From Anabaena cylindrica PCC 7122 (lineage in GTDB: Bacteria > Cyanobacteriota > Cyanobacteriia > Cyanobacteriales > Nostocaceae), in the NCBI RefSeq assembly GCF_000317695.1, contig NC_019771.1, positions 744,001 through 808,000 on the forward strand: 64,000 nt of DNA, in the 5' to 3' direction. Position numbers and translations under genes: made by a program. Below are positions 34,811 through 43,953 of the stretch, in pieces (position 1 is the first letter of the stretch; every line of letters starts with the position of its first letter). The notes beneath the pieces were generated by a model. The model worked only from the letters and a program-made list of their open reading frames with translations. It made no database searches and was not told the origin of the DNA.

Positions 34811-35089
34811 TTAGAAGTGAATCCAACTTGACTTGAGGTCAAACATTTCCACATCCTTTTTAGAAGTTTTATTTTGCTGATAACCACCCAGTAGGCAATT
34901 ATTTTTCAGCAATCTGATATAAGTACGGTAGGGTATATAGTCTATAGGATTGTGTCCAGAAAAACGCAAAAGTAATACACAAGCCCAAGAATACTTTCCA
35001 GATATAATTGCTTTGACTATTTGTTCTATTTGTTCAGTATTAATTTTCTTATTGGCTGGTCTATTATAATCGGCAACATTCTGGTTCAT
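34811..35089 (-). CDS. HetP family protein
   Basis: This 92-residue protein carries the HetP core: NTEQIEQIVKAIISGKYSWACVLLLRFSGHNPIDYIPYRTYIRLLKNN (about residues 17-65). HetP and its paralogues control commitment to heterocyst formation in Anabaena/Nostoc. It is shorter than HetP itself and fits one of the small paralogues. The frame opens at GTG (35098), but ATG at 35089 has AGGAG 8 bases upstream. It stands alone between repeat-rich spacers; no het gene adjoins it. Confidence 0.88.
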   Translation of the reverse strand: MNQNVADYNRPANKKINTEQIEQIVKAIISGKYSWACVLLLRFSGHNPIDYIPYRTYIRLLKNNCLLGGYQQNKTSKKDVEMFDLKSSWIHF

Positions 35090-35952
35090 AGTATGCACTC
35101 CTATGTATGAACAAAAAAACTAGTCAATGGCCTATAAGGTTTTTAATCAGATTGCCAAATTCTCACCACAAAGAAAAAAAATGTAATTCTTACGCACAGA
35201 GGTTATTACAGGTCAGAAGGACATATTATTGCAATTTATCTGTGCAACCCTTACATCCTCTAATCAAATGAATTTTTATGCTTATTTTGTATTTTATTTC
35301 CCTCCAATACACTGGGGTTAAAAGTCTCCATGATAGATATTGATGATTATGAAAAGCAGAAGCAGATTTAATTAGGTGATATAACATTTTATTACCTAAT
35401 ATATATCTAGCTTAATCTGCTGATCAAGTTAATCGTATTGCCAAAGTAGCTTCTTTGTTTAAGCCTACTAAAAGTTCAACACCGGATACATGAACTATTT
35501 TTTGATCAACTTGTCTATTTTTTCGCTCTTAAATTTTTTGTAAGAATTCGGGAGTCAGGAGGAAGAAGAATATTTTTCTCTTCTGTTTCCTCTAGTTGAT
35601 GTCTGGCCTTTGTAGTAATATTTTTGATAATAAAAAGCATATATTGAAGCTTTTGTATAGGTCAACACACTTATTCTTATTATTTTATATGCCTTTTGTC
35701 AGATGCTCTGTCATTAGTAGGATTTTATTGAGAAAGATCTATATCTCAAGAAAGATGACTAGGCATATTTTTATATAGTTAAATGCGTTAAAAAGAGAAT
35801 TACAATAATTCAAGTCAAAAATACCATTTTCTCCCTTGATGTCACCAATTCGAGGTAATATGTAAACATTTCAATCTTGACAAAATAGACGTTTTGTTGT
35901 ATGAGATGTATTCTCCATACAGTGTTAGTTTTACAGCACTAAAGCCTTATTA

Positions 35953-36031
35953 CAGCAGAAGTCAGGAATTAGGAGTAAAACTGGCTTTGTGTCTGGCTTT
36001 GAATTTAGATTCTGTACCTCATTGATCTGTA
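35953..36031 (+). repeat. interspersed repeat (CAGCGGATTGCAGATC family), partial copy
   Basis: From CAGCAGAAGTCAGGAATTAG through GGCTTTGAATTTAGATTCTGTACC to CTCATTGATCTG, matching 59098-59249 but lacking the middle palindromic part, and ending where the MITE at 36033 begins. Confidence 0.65.
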
Positions 36032-36032
36032 T

Positions 36033-36151
36033 TATAGCAATTTCCAAGCTCATTAAATACACCCCACCCGCGCTGTCGCGCACCCTCCCCTTACCAAGGG
36101 GAGGGTTGGGGAGGGGTAATTTTGTATCTAACTAGAGTGGGAAAGGCTATA
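36033..36151 (-). repeat. TATAGC MITE, copy 6
   Basis: Full-length 119 bp copy in inverse orientation, placed at the end of a truncated copy of another repeat family. Confidence 0.92.
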
Positions 36152-36285
36152 AGCTAATAAAATCAAATTTCTATAGTTTTATAACTTAACTTGCAAATAA
36201 ATACACTGAGAATATTCATTACAAAAAAGGTATTAACCTGAAAACAATTAAGGATCTGAGATTATTCCCCACATTCATCCTCATT

Positions 36286-36404
36286 TATAGCAATTCCCAA
36301 GCTCATGAAATACACCCCACCCGCGCTGTCGCGCACCCTCCCCTTACCAAGGGGAGGGTTGGGGAGGAGTAATTTTGTATCTAACTAGAGTGGGAAAGGC
36401 CATA
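36286..36404 (-). repeat. TATAGC MITE, copy 7
   Basis: 119 bp copy in inverse orientation, 134 bp after copy 6. The outer end reads GGCCATA instead of GGCTATA, a single mutation. Confidence 0.92.
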
Positions 36405-36668
36405 TATAATCAACTTTACTCTCTGTTAGCCGATTAAAAATACAATTTAGCCAATGCTTGTATTGTCTTATCACCAACAAGGTACTTAATCAAAACAACA
36501 ATTTCATTTTGATATGCAACTAAATGAAACTTAGAGTTTTTTTATTGTTAAAATCAACTTATTCAATTTAAGTTGTGAATGAATAGTAAAATCAAAATTT
36601 TGTAACTTTCTGATGATCAACTCAATACCGCTTACATTACCATCTGATAACCAGGAGTGAGTAGAGAG

Positions 36669-38261
36669 ATGAATTATGGCGATTCCACATTAGAAACATC
36701 CAATTCCCAATTGAGTTTACAGCCAGAGGTGAAGTTGGAATTTGCTGATTTTCTTATCAATCAAGTTGTAGATGCTGCTTTTTGTCTAGGAAAAAACGCA
36801 CAGTTTCTTTATGTTAATAATCCCACCTGTTACCTGACAGAGTATTCCCGCGATGAATTACTTTCCATGAATTTAGGTGATTTAGATATAGATTTTTCGT
36901 TACAGAATTGGTCAGAACTATGGAAAGATACAAACATCTATCACCGCACATTTAAATCTCGCTACTGTACAAAAACAGGAAGAATATTTTTAGGAGAAAT
37001 AAATCTTACTTATATAAAACACCAAGGTAGAGAGTTTAACTGTGCTATTTTTAGAGAAATTAGTGACGAATTGGTTGAATTGAGTATGCAGAATTGGGAG
37101 TTGCTAGAACATAAGCAATCTCCGGTGCATTTACAAGAAAATATTGCTGAACTCAAATATAAGCAGTTTAATAACTTACTATGGCTGAAAGAGTCTGGAT
37201 TTCTTAGTTTAGTAGAAGCTATTAATGCGAATATTTTTCTAATTCAAGGTAAAAAAATTTGTTATGCTAATTCTGCTGCGGAGTTACTGACTGGCTATTC
37301 AAACAGGGAACTGTTAGCAGGGGTTGAATTTAACCAAGTCATCAAGAGTAGAAAATCACAACAAAGTCAGGAAACTAATTCTGAATATCAAGAGTTAAAA
37401 ATACTCACTAAACAGGGTAAAGAACGATGGTTAGTGGGTGTTTGGACTCGACTTGATAAAGTGCTGAATTTTGAAGGTGAAGATGTTGAAGTACTGACTA
37501 CTATTGATATTACAGACTACAAATATGCAGAATCAAAATTACAAAATACTTTGGAAGAAGCCAAAAAAAACAGCGAACTAAGAGCGCATCTTGTGGCTAT
37601 AGTCTCCCATCAATTCCGCACACCACTAAATGTTATTTCTTTTTCTAATAGCTTACTCAAACGACATATCAATAAATGGAAAGGAGAAAAAATTCAACTA
37701 TTTTTGGAGAAAATTGCCATATCAGTCAAAGAAATAACCCAGGTATTAGATGATATTTGGTTTTTCTCTACAACAGATTTAGAAAAAGTTCAAATTGACC
37801 CTCAACAGGTTGATTTAGTTGAATTCTGCCATGATTTAATCAAAAATTTCCTGTTAATTAATAGTGAATACCATATTAAGTTTTATCACCAAGGTAACTG
37901 TGCAAAAGTCTGGATCGACACGAAACTGCTGAAACCAATTTTGAATAATTTGCTCGCAAATGCTATTAAATACTCTCCTAACAATAATGTTATACATTTC
38001 ACTGTTTATTGTGAACATGAGAAAGTTATGTTTCAGATTCAAGATCAGGGAATTGGTATTCCTAAAGTAGATCAACAAAAATTATTTGAACTGTTTTATC
38101 GAGGTAGTAATGTTGATGCAATTCCTGGTACAGGCTTGGGTTTATCAATTGTCAACACTCTTGTTAATTTACATGGAGGTAAAATTATGGTGGTAAGTGA
38201 AGTTGATGTAGGTAGTACATTTACTGTGGTATTACCATCTGTTCCCTGTTCTGATTTTTGA
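36669..38261 (+). CDS. PAS-domain sensor histidine kinase
   Basis: This soluble sensor kinase of about 530 residues has two PAS domains (about 20-140 and 180-290; each with the LYVNNP/ICYANSAAELLTGYS type start), a HisKA domain with the phospho-accepting His in VSHQFRTPLN (near residue 315), and an HATPase_c domain with NNLLANAIKYSP (N box), DQGIGIP (G1) and GTGLGLSIV (G2). No membrane segment is visible. The frame opens at GTG (36657); the ATG at 36669 follows AGGAG by 11 bases. The response regulator gene 60 bp downstream is the expected partner. Confidence 0.92.
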   Translation: MNYGDSTLETSNSQLSLQPEVKLEFADFLINQVVDAAFCLGKNAQFLYVNNPTCYLTEYSRDELLSMNLGDLDIDFSLQNWSELWKDTNIYHRTFKSRYCTKTGRIFLGEINLTYIKHQGREFNCAIFREISDELVELSMQNWELLEHKQSPVHLQENIAELKYKQFNNLLWLKESGFLSLVEAINANIFLIQGKKICYANSAAELLTGYSNRELLAGVEFNQVIKSRKSQQSQETNSEYQELKILTKQGKERWLVGVWTRLDKVLNFEGEDVEVLTTIDITDYKYAESKLQNTLEEAKKNSELRAHLVAIVSHQFRTPLNVISFSNSLLKRHINKWKGEKIQLFLEKIAISVKEITQVLDDIWFFSTTDLEKVQIDPQQVDLVEFCHDLIKNFLLINSEYHIKFYHQGNCAKVWIDTKLLKPILNNLLANAIKYSPNNNVIHFTVYCEHEKVMFQIQDQGIGIPKVDQQKLFELFYRGSNVDAIPGTGLGLSIVNTLVNLHGGKIMVVSEVDVGSTFTVVLPSVPCSDF

Positions 38262-38321
38262 ATAGCTTAATGCTCAGAATTTTTTAATAAATCGCTGTTA
38301 ACACTTTATATTGGTTGCAAA

Positions 38322-39185
38322 ATGATACGCGAATCGTCGAAAAAAATTCTTGTAATTGAAGATGATGCTACTACCCGCAATCTCTTCTTAGACGGTCTTG
38401 AGGCTGAAGGTTTTGTTACGATAGGAGCAGAAAATGGTCTGGTTGGTATCCAGCAGGCAGAAGAGAATTTACCTGATTTGGTAATTTGTGATTTGATCAT
38501 GCCGCATATAGATGGTTACGGTGTTTTAACTAAGTTACGTCAAAATCATTTCACAGCAATTATTCCTTTTATTTTTCTCACTGCTAGTAATTCTAAGATA
38601 TCTATGAGAAAAGCGATGGAGTTGGGAGCAGATGATTATTTGAGTAAACCTTCTACTGTGGATGAATTACTAAAAGCAATTTCTATCCGATTAGAAAAAC
38701 AAGCTCTTTTTAAGAATTGGTATGCTAATAAATCTCCCCAAATTTCAGCGGTTCCAGATATTGTAGTTAATTCAGAATCAATTTTTCCAACTGTTCCCCA
38801 TCTCAAAAAAGTTTTCGACTATATTGAACTTCATTTCCATCAAGGGATTACTTTGTCAGATGTCGCAGAAGCTGTGGGTTATTCTCCTGCTTACTTGACT
38901 ACACTAGTTGGTAAAGAGACGGGAGAAAGTGTTAATACTTGGATTGTTAAGCGTCGTATGGCTGCCGCTCGTCCTTTACTAAAAAATACTAATCAGACAA
39001 TTGAAGCAGTTGCCACAAAACTAGGCTATCAAAATGCTTGTCATTTTTCCCGCCAGTTTCGTCAACATCACGGTTTGTCACCAACAATTTGGCGAAAACA
39101 ACATCAATTAGTTCATGTGTCTGCAAATGCAAAGCTGCAAGTTATTAAATCTCATTCTGATTTAACAAACCGTATTTCTTGTTAA
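38322..39185 (+). CDS. response regulator with AraC-type DNA-binding domain
   Basis: The 287-residue protein has a receiver domain (residues 7-125; acidic E13-D14-D15, phospho-acceptor Asp57 in VICDLIMPHIDG, Lys in YLSKPS) and an AraC-type double HTH (about 165-265; SDVAEAVGYSPAYLTTLVGKETGESVNTWIVKRRM and AVATKLGYQNACHFSRQFRQHHGLSP). It follows the histidine kinase on the same strand and is its likely phosphorylation target and transcriptional output. Signal and target genes unknown. Confidence 0.93.
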   Translation: MIRESSKKILVIEDDATTRNLFLDGLEAEGFVTIGAENGLVGIQQAEENLPDLVICDLIMPHIDGYGVLTKLRQNHFTAIIPFIFLTASNSKISMRKAMELGADDYLSKPSTVDELLKAISIRLEKQALFKNWYANKSPQISAVPDIVVNSESIFPTVPHLKKVFDYIELHFHQGITLSDVAEAVGYSPAYLTTLVGKETGESVNTWIVKRRMAAARPLLKNTNQTIEAVATKLGYQNACHFSRQFRQHHGLSPTIWRKQHQLVHVSANAKLQVIKSHSDLTNRISC

Positions 39186-39212
39186 TTTAAGGAGTCAGGA
39201 GTTCGGAGTAGT

Positions 39213-39269
39213 TAGAATTACGAATTACGAATTACGAATTACGAATTACGAATTACGAATTACGAATTA
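39213..39269. repeat. GAATTAC STRR tract 1
   Basis: About eight tandem GAATTAC heptamers between the response regulator and the DUF3082 gene. The tract reaches into the latter: its stop codon (TAA at 39260-39262) and last residues (NS) are formed by the repeat unit. Confidence 0.9.
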
Positions 39270-39589
39270 GTCTCTTTGGGTTTTGTTAGCTGCTGAAATA
39301 CTAATTGTATGGCTAAGGCTAACAAACCAATACCCACTATGCCAAATATCCCCGCTCCCAAAGCTACGATACCCACAACTAGGGTACGAACAGCCGCGCT
39401 AATCTTGATGGCAAGTAAGTTATCAGAATGGATAGGCTTTGCAGCAAATGTAGTTGCGATCGCTATCATGAGAGAATACATCGCAAATCCCAGCCCTCCT
39501 GACATGATAGCCCCAGTTATACAGCGTAATGGAGTTGGTGGTACTTGTCCGCTAGTATCTGTTGATGGTGTGATATTTGGTTCATTCAT
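39260..39589 (-). CDS. DUF3082 membrane protein
   Basis: This 109-residue protein has a Pro-rich cytoplasmic start and two membrane segments (about residues 25-50 and 68-97), with the family pattern RCITGAIMSGGLGFAMYSLMIAIATTFA. DUF3082 is a cyanobacterial family of unknown function. It follows ispE on the same strand (60 bp) and may be the third gene of an rsmA-ispE operon. The C-terminal NS and stop come from a GAATTAC heptamer tract. Confidence 0.8.
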   Translation of the reverse strand: MNEPNITPSTDTSGQVPPTPLRCITGAIMSGGLGFAMYSLMIAIATTFAAKPIHSDNLLAIKISAAVRTLVVGIVALGAGIFGIVGIGLLALAIQLVFQQLTKPKETNS

Positions 39590-39631
39590 AAAAGGTTGTG
39601 GGGTATAAGGTATAGCTTGCTTCTTCGTAGC

Positions 39632-39666
39632 GGAATTACGAATTACGAATTACGAATTACGAATTA
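39632..39666. repeat. GAATTAC STRR tract 2
   Basis: About four to five tandem GAATTAC heptamers that overlap the 3' end of ispE; the last codons (ATT CGT AAT TCG TAA) of ispE lie in it. Confidence 0.9.
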
Positions 39667-40603
39667 TTTGAATTCCAGTTGTAATTGTCCCAGTCACAAA
39701 CAATTCTAAATCTTCGTCAGGGATTGCTGTGCGTATCTGCTGCTTGACTACTTCTGCTTGTGCTGGAGATTCGACAATTGCGAATACAGAAGGGCCAGAA
39801 CCAGACATCATGGTTCCTAAAACTCCTTCTTGACTAGCAAATAATTCTCGCAGTTGTAGAACTTGGGGATAAGCTGGCAATACGACTTTTTCTAAATCAT
39901 TGTGCAGTTTTTGAGAAATTTCTGCTGCATCTTTAGCCACGATGGCTTTCACCATTTCTCCCGAATGGACTGCATTGGCACGGGCAACTAAATCTTTGGT
40001 ATCTTTAATATAAGTACTACCAAATACTTGTCGATAGGTTTGATATGCCCAAGGAGTAGAAACTTCTAAACTGCGATATTTTGCCAATACTATATTTATG
40101 TGATTTAAATTTGGTAAAGGGGAAAGTTGCTCACCTCTACCTGTTGCAATTACTGTTCCCCCAGAAATACAAAACGGCACATCTGAACCCAGGGTAGCTC
40201 CCAATTCTTCTAATTCTGATTTAGTTAGTCCCAGGTTCCAGAGTAAATCTATTCCTACCAAAACTGCTGCTGCATTTGTCGAACCTCCAGCTAAACCCGC
40301 AGCGACAGGAATCCGTTTTTTGATAGTAATATCAATACCGCCAAAGTTACTAAAAGCGTCAGGAAATTTCCTGGCCATCAGTTCCGCAGCCCGGTATGCT
40401 AGATTGGTTTGATCTATGGGTACTTGTGGGTGATCGCAGTAAACGCGAATTGTTTGAGTGCTGGCAGCATGGACATCAATTTGGTCTGCAAGGTCAATAC
40501 TTTGGAGTATCATTGCTAACTCATGATATCCATCAGGACGATTACCAATGATTTCCAAATATAAGTTAATTTTGGCAGGTGCAATTAAGCTATAAGAATG
40601 CAT
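39650..40603 (-). CDS. ispE: 4-diphosphocytidyl-2-C-methyl-D-erythritol kinase IspE
   Basis: Phosphorylates CDP-methylerythritol in the MEP pathway for isoprenoids. The 317-residue GHMP kinase has APAKINLYLEI at the N-terminus, the ATP loop PVAAGLAGGSTNAAAVL and the C-terminal TMMSGSGPSVFAI. The open frame starts at a TTG (40636) that overlaps rsmA, but the ATG at 40603 (MHSYSLIAPAKIN) gives the normal N-terminus 25 bp after the rsmA stop. The last residues and the stop codon come from an STRR tract. Same-strand order rsmA-ispE suggests an operon. Confidence 0.95.
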   Translation of the reverse strand: MHSYSLIAPAKINLYLEIIGNRPDGYHELAMILQSIDLADQIDVHAASTQTIRVYCDHPQVPIDQTNLAYRAAELMARKFPDAFSNFGGIDITIKKRIPVAAGLAGGSTNAAAVLVGIDLLWNLGLTKSELEELGATLGSDVPFCISGGTVIATGRGEQLSPLPNLNHINIVLAKYRSLEVSTPWAYQTYRQVFGSTYIKDTKDLVARANAVHSGEMVKAIVAKDAAEISQKLHNDLEKVVLPAYPQVLQLRELFASQEGVLGTMMSGSGPSVFAIVESPAQAEVVKQQIRTAIPDEDLELFVTGTITTGIQIIRNS

Positions 40604-40628
40604 TTTTAGTGCTTCGGCTTTAGTGGAT

Positions 40629-41444
40629 TTACTCAAAAGTTAGACAGTTACTTAAGTTTACCCATTGTGCAACGCTGAGGTCTTCGGCGCGTACTTGGGG
40701 GTTTATTCCTAATTGTTCCAGTAATTGGGTCAAGAGATCGCGGTCAATGACCGATTGTAAGTTATTTCTTAACATTTTTCGTTTTGCCCCAAACCCCAAT
40801 TTAACCAGATTTTCTAACTTTTTGGGGCTATTTGCCGGAATTTCTATCTGTCGAGGGAGCAACCGCACTACAGCCGAATCTACTTTTGGAGGTGGGTGAA
40901 ATGCACTAGCAGGGACTGTGCAAATTAGCTCACAATCAGCTAAATACTGCACCCGTACCGACAACGCCCCAAAAGTTCTTGAACCTGGTTTAGCATATAA
41001 TCGTTCTGCTACTTCTTTTTGTACCAGTAGCACAATAGAATCATAGGGTTCTGGGTTGGGTTGAGTGATAGTACCGAGTAACTTCTCAATAATTGGCCCA
41101 GTAATGTTGTAGGGAATATTGGCAACAACTTTATTTTGCTTTTGGAAATTGTTAAATGCTAACAATTGAGATGGTACATCTAATGTCAGAAAATCCCCTT
41201 GCAGCAGTAAAAAATTTTCTTTTTGACCTAGTTGTTTGACCAATAATTTACACAAATCGCGGTCAATTTCTACAGCAACTAGTGACTTAGCTAAAGGTAA
41301 TAAACGCCGAGTTAAAATTCCTGTACCAGGGCCAATTTCCAAAATCCTATCACCCTCTCGACACTGTGCTGCTTTGACAATTGCATCTAGTGCCTTTTCA
41401 CTTTTTAACCAATGTTGAGCAAATTGCTTGCGCGGTTGCACCAT
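40629..41444 (-). CDS. rsmA: 16S rRNA (adenine1518/1519-N6)-dimethyltransferase RsmA/KsgA
   Basis: Dimethylates two adjacent adenines in the 3' hairpin of 16S rRNA late in 30S assembly. The 271-residue protein has the SAM motif LEIGPGTGILTRRLL, the catalytic NIPYNITGPI (NLPY-type motif) and the C-terminal KRKMLRNNL region. The N-terminus PRKQFAQHWLKSEKALDAIV is the family standard. It is the first gene of the rsmA-ispE group. Confidence 0.96.
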   Translation of the reverse strand: MVQPRKQFAQHWLKSEKALDAIVKAAQCREGDRILEIGPGTGILTRRLLPLAKSLVAVEIDRDLCKLLVKQLGQKENFLLLQGDFLTLDVPSQLLAFNNFQKQNKVVANIPYNITGPIIEKLLGTITQPNPEPYDSIVLLVQKEVAERLYAKPGSRTFGALSVRVQYLADCELICTVPASAFHPPPKVDSAVVRLLPRQIEIPANSPKKLENLVKLGFGAKRKMLRNNLQSVIDRDLLTQLLEQLGINPQVRAEDLSVAQWVNLSNCLTFE

Positions 41445-41620
41445 CTATATTTGTTTCTCCATATTTTGTTTGCAATTTGTAAGTTGTCAGGATATATGAT
41501 TCAGTATAAATTAGGGTTTTAAAGTCGTTATTGATAATTCATAGAAACACTTGCTCCTCTAGATTACTGTTGTAAGCAAATCTTCTGACTCCTGACTTCT
41601 GAATTCTGAATTCTTACCTT

Positions 41621-42196
41621 TCACCAAACTGTCTGTAAATTTAAAATAAATCCTGGCAAAATATCTTCTCCAAATAATTCAATAGGAGATTCTAATATTT
41701 CTACTGGTTGATGAAGACGATATATTTCCACCTGACGTATTTTAGAATTAATTAACCAACCCAATTTTACACCATTATTTATATATTCCTGCATTTTATT
41801 TTGGACTTCTTGCAAACCATCACTTGGTGACATTAACTCTAATACAAAATCGGGTGCAATAGGCGGAAACTTGGCTTGTTCTTCTTGTGTAAGTGCATCC
41901 CATCTATCTTTTTTTATCCAAGCGACATCAGGAGAACGATTTGCACCATTAGGGAGTTTAAAGCAGGTTGAAGAATCGAAACAAACTCCTAGTTTAGTTT
42001 TGCGGTTCCAAATTCCCAAATCAATATCAATTTCAAAATTACGTTTTCCAGTTTCTCCGCCAGTGGGTGACATAATTAATAATTCTCCTTCTGAATTACG
42101 TTCAAATTTAACATCAGGATTTTCCCGACAAAGTTGATAAAATTGATTGTCTGTGAGTGTGATGATAGGATTTAAGTTAACGGTGATGGCTGTCAT
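41621..42196 (-). CDS. Uma2 family (DUF820) endonuclease-like protein
   Basis: The 191-residue protein matches Uma2/DUF820, a PD-(D/E)XK-fold family hugely expanded in cyanobacteria: LIMSPTGGETGKRNFEID, RSPDVAWIKKDRW, APDFVLELMSPSD (the D...ExK-like pair) and YINNGVKLGWLINSKIRQVEIYR. Function is not established; proposals include a mobile or defence nuclease. It stands alone and shows no sign of decay. Confidence 0.9.
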   Translation of the reverse strand: MTAITVNLNPIITLTDNQFYQLCRENPDVKFERNSEGELLIMSPTGGETGKRNFEIDIDLGIWNRKTKLGVCFDSSTCFKLPNGANRSPDVAWIKKDRWDALTQEEQAKFPPIAPDFVLELMSPSDGLQEVQNKMQEYINNGVKLGWLINSKIRQVEIYRLHQPVEILESPIELFGEDILPGFILNLQTVW

Positions 42197-42429
42197 ATAA
42201 TTGATATTTAGTTGGATATTTTTTGGGATAGTATCTACTGAATAGCAATATTTTAACCGATAGTTTGGGTTAGGCGCATAAAGTCATCGTTCAACACTGG
42301 ACTAAAATTTATAGACTTTTAGACACCGCTATACTTCTTGTCAAGTGTCTACATATAAATTCATCTTTGATTTAGCAACGCTGATTATTTATAATAAGCC
42401 TGGAAACTCCGGTAGATTTCTTCCCAGCT

Positions 42430-43005
42430 ATGAACACCAAAAAAAGATATATTTTCCCCCTAATTTTAGTAGCAGTTTGTGCCAGCATCAGCAGTTGTAC
42501 ACCTGATAGCAGTGATAGCTTAACCTCAACACCAACAATACCAAAAAACACAACTTCCCCAAGTCCTTCTAATTCTCAAGTCGAAACTCAACCATTTTCA
42601 ACTCAACCAACCCCCACTGAACAGCCACCGACTTCAACTTCTAAAACTATCTCTGGTAAAACTACCAAAGTTACCCTATACACAAGTGATGCTCAATGTC
42701 AAGATTACGTTGCTAAAACAGCTTCAGTCTCAGCAGATGAACCCATGAATGAAACAGTGGGTAAAGTCTTAGAACAAGGAGATACAGCCGATTTTAGCTT
42801 GTCTGGGTATCGTGTCAACGTCAATAATGGTGTGGCTACAATTGATTTGCGAATCTCTCCTGAATCAAAACGGCAAATAGCGTCTCTTTCTAGTTGTGAG
42901 CAGTTTGCACTGTTTGGTAGTCTCCGCAAAACCTTAACTAGTAATGCTGAATGGAAAATCAAAGAGGTACGCTTCACTGAAAAAGGTGAGGAAATTGTTC
43001 TTTAA
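42430..43005 (+). CDS. GerMN-domain lipoprotein
   Basis: The 191-residue protein starts with a lipoprotein signal (KKRYIFPLILVAVCASISSC), followed by a Ser/Thr/Pro-rich linker (about 25-75) and a GerMN-type domain (about 80-191) with TTKVTLYTSDAQCQDYV, NNGVATIDLRISP and LRKTLTSNAEWKIKEVRF. Such proteins are widespread in cyanobacteria and annotated as sporulation/germination proteins by domain only; here an envelope role is likely. Confidence 0.82.
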   Translation: MNTKKRYIFPLILVAVCASISSCTPDSSDSLTSTPTIPKNTTSPSPSNSQVETQPFSTQPTPTEQPPTSTSKTISGKTTKVTLYTSDAQCQDYVAKTASVSADEPMNETVGKVLEQGDTADFSLSGYRVNVNNGVATIDLRISPESKRQIASLSSCEQFALFGSLRKTLTSNAEWKIKEVRFTEKGEEIVL

Positions 43006-43175
43006 ACGAGATAGAGGGAACGAGATAAGTAGGTTGGCGTTAAAAATTGTCGTTGGGATAAGGCAGGGGGAAGGGGGCAGGGAGCAGGGAGAAAAAGGGT
43101 TTTAGCCTTGTTTACTTTTTTTACACAGTTTGGTTTTATTCTGCCTACCTACTTATTAATTACCAATTGTCAAAA

Positions 43176-43616
43176 TTATTGCGCTTTCTCTTTAATATCT
43201 CGTCCTTCAAGTCCTTGCTGAACCCATTGCAAACATTCATATTCTGATGAAAATAATTTTGGTGCTGCAATATTATTTAAAGAATTTGGCGGATAGTGGT
43301 CATAAAAAATTTTATTATTCTCTGTGTACACAATTATTAAATTGTGGCGGTAAACATAACGCGATTTAAATCCATCCTCATAATTTATAAATTCTGCATT
43401 TCTGTCAATATGTTCTTTGGCAATATCAACTATATTGCTGATGCTTTTATCATATATTTTTGCAGGATTTTCTAATTTATGAAAATTACTTTTACGTCCA
43501 ATCTCTGACAATAATTTGTATGAGAAAATTTCATAATTATCTATTTTACCAAAAACAAATGGAATGATGAGATATCCTTGATATGAAACAGAGCTTTCAT
43601 AAAGAAGACGGCTCAT
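43176..43616 (-). CDS. hypothetical protein
   Basis: This 146-residue protein is not recognised. It has no signal peptide or membrane segment, and contains repeated aromatic/charged patches (SYQGYLIIPFVFGKIDNYEIFSYKLLSEIG). The frame extends to a TTG at 43658, but the ATG at 43616 (MSRLLYESS) has AAGGAG 6 bases upstream, which decides the start. AT-rich codon use suggests an accessory gene. Confidence 0.55.
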   Translation of the reverse strand: MSRLLYESSVSYQGYLIIPFVFGKIDNYEIFSYKLLSEIGRKSNFHKLENPAKIYDKSISNIVDIAKEHIDRNAEFINYEDGFKSRYVYRHNLIIVYTENNKIFYDHYPPNSLNNIAAPKLFSSEYECLQWVQQGLEGRDIKEKAQ

Positions 43617-43808
43617 CTCAATCTCCTTTGACGTAAATTCTTCCATATATTTACTCAATTAACACAGCAAAAATTGTGCGATCGCATTAGATATCTCTAG
43701 AAACCTTTATAGGCAGGGATTTCGGTTCTAATTTTTCCAGCCTATGTCTAATTATCGCTCTTTTTGAGCATTTATTAAATCCTGAAAATTCTTCCTGCAA
43801 TTTACGTA

Positions 43809-43927
43809 TATAGCCTTTCCCACTCTAGTAAGATACAAAATTACCCCTACCCAACCCTCCCCTTAGCAAGGGGAGGGTGCGCGACAGCGCGGGTGGGGTG
43901 TATTTCATGAGCTTGGGAATTGTTATA
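43809..43927 (+). repeat. TATAGC MITE, copy 8
   Basis: 119 bp copy from TATAGCCTTTCCC to GGGAATTGTTATA, with a single change in the right end (GTTATA for GCTATA). It lies between the hypothetical and DUF72 genes. Confidence 0.92.
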
Positions 43928-43953
43928 TTACAATATACGGTATCAAATTATAG

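Larger units (their letters stand above)
35099..36656. other. 1.5 kb gene-poor, repeat-rich spacer
   Basis: AT-rich region between the HetP-like gene and the histidine kinase. It contains two MITE copies in the same orientation (36033, 36286) and a fragment of the CAGCGGATTGCAGATC element family (35953-36031). Open frames are short and lack coding signs: the plus frame at 35596-35778 has no recognisable product. On the minus strand near 35425-35515 an uninterrupted 30-codon stretch reads like a degraded coding fragment. No gene can be supported. Confidence 0.55.

Noticed and set aside
35425..35515. Minus-strand stretch without stops reading like a protein fragment
   Set aside because: No start codon, about 30 codons only, and no family recognised; too weak to call a pseudogene.
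35596..35778. 60-codon plus-strand frame in the gene-poor spacer
   Set aside because: No ribosome binding site, low-complexity hydrophobic/basic composition typical of random AT-rich DNA, and no recognisable product.
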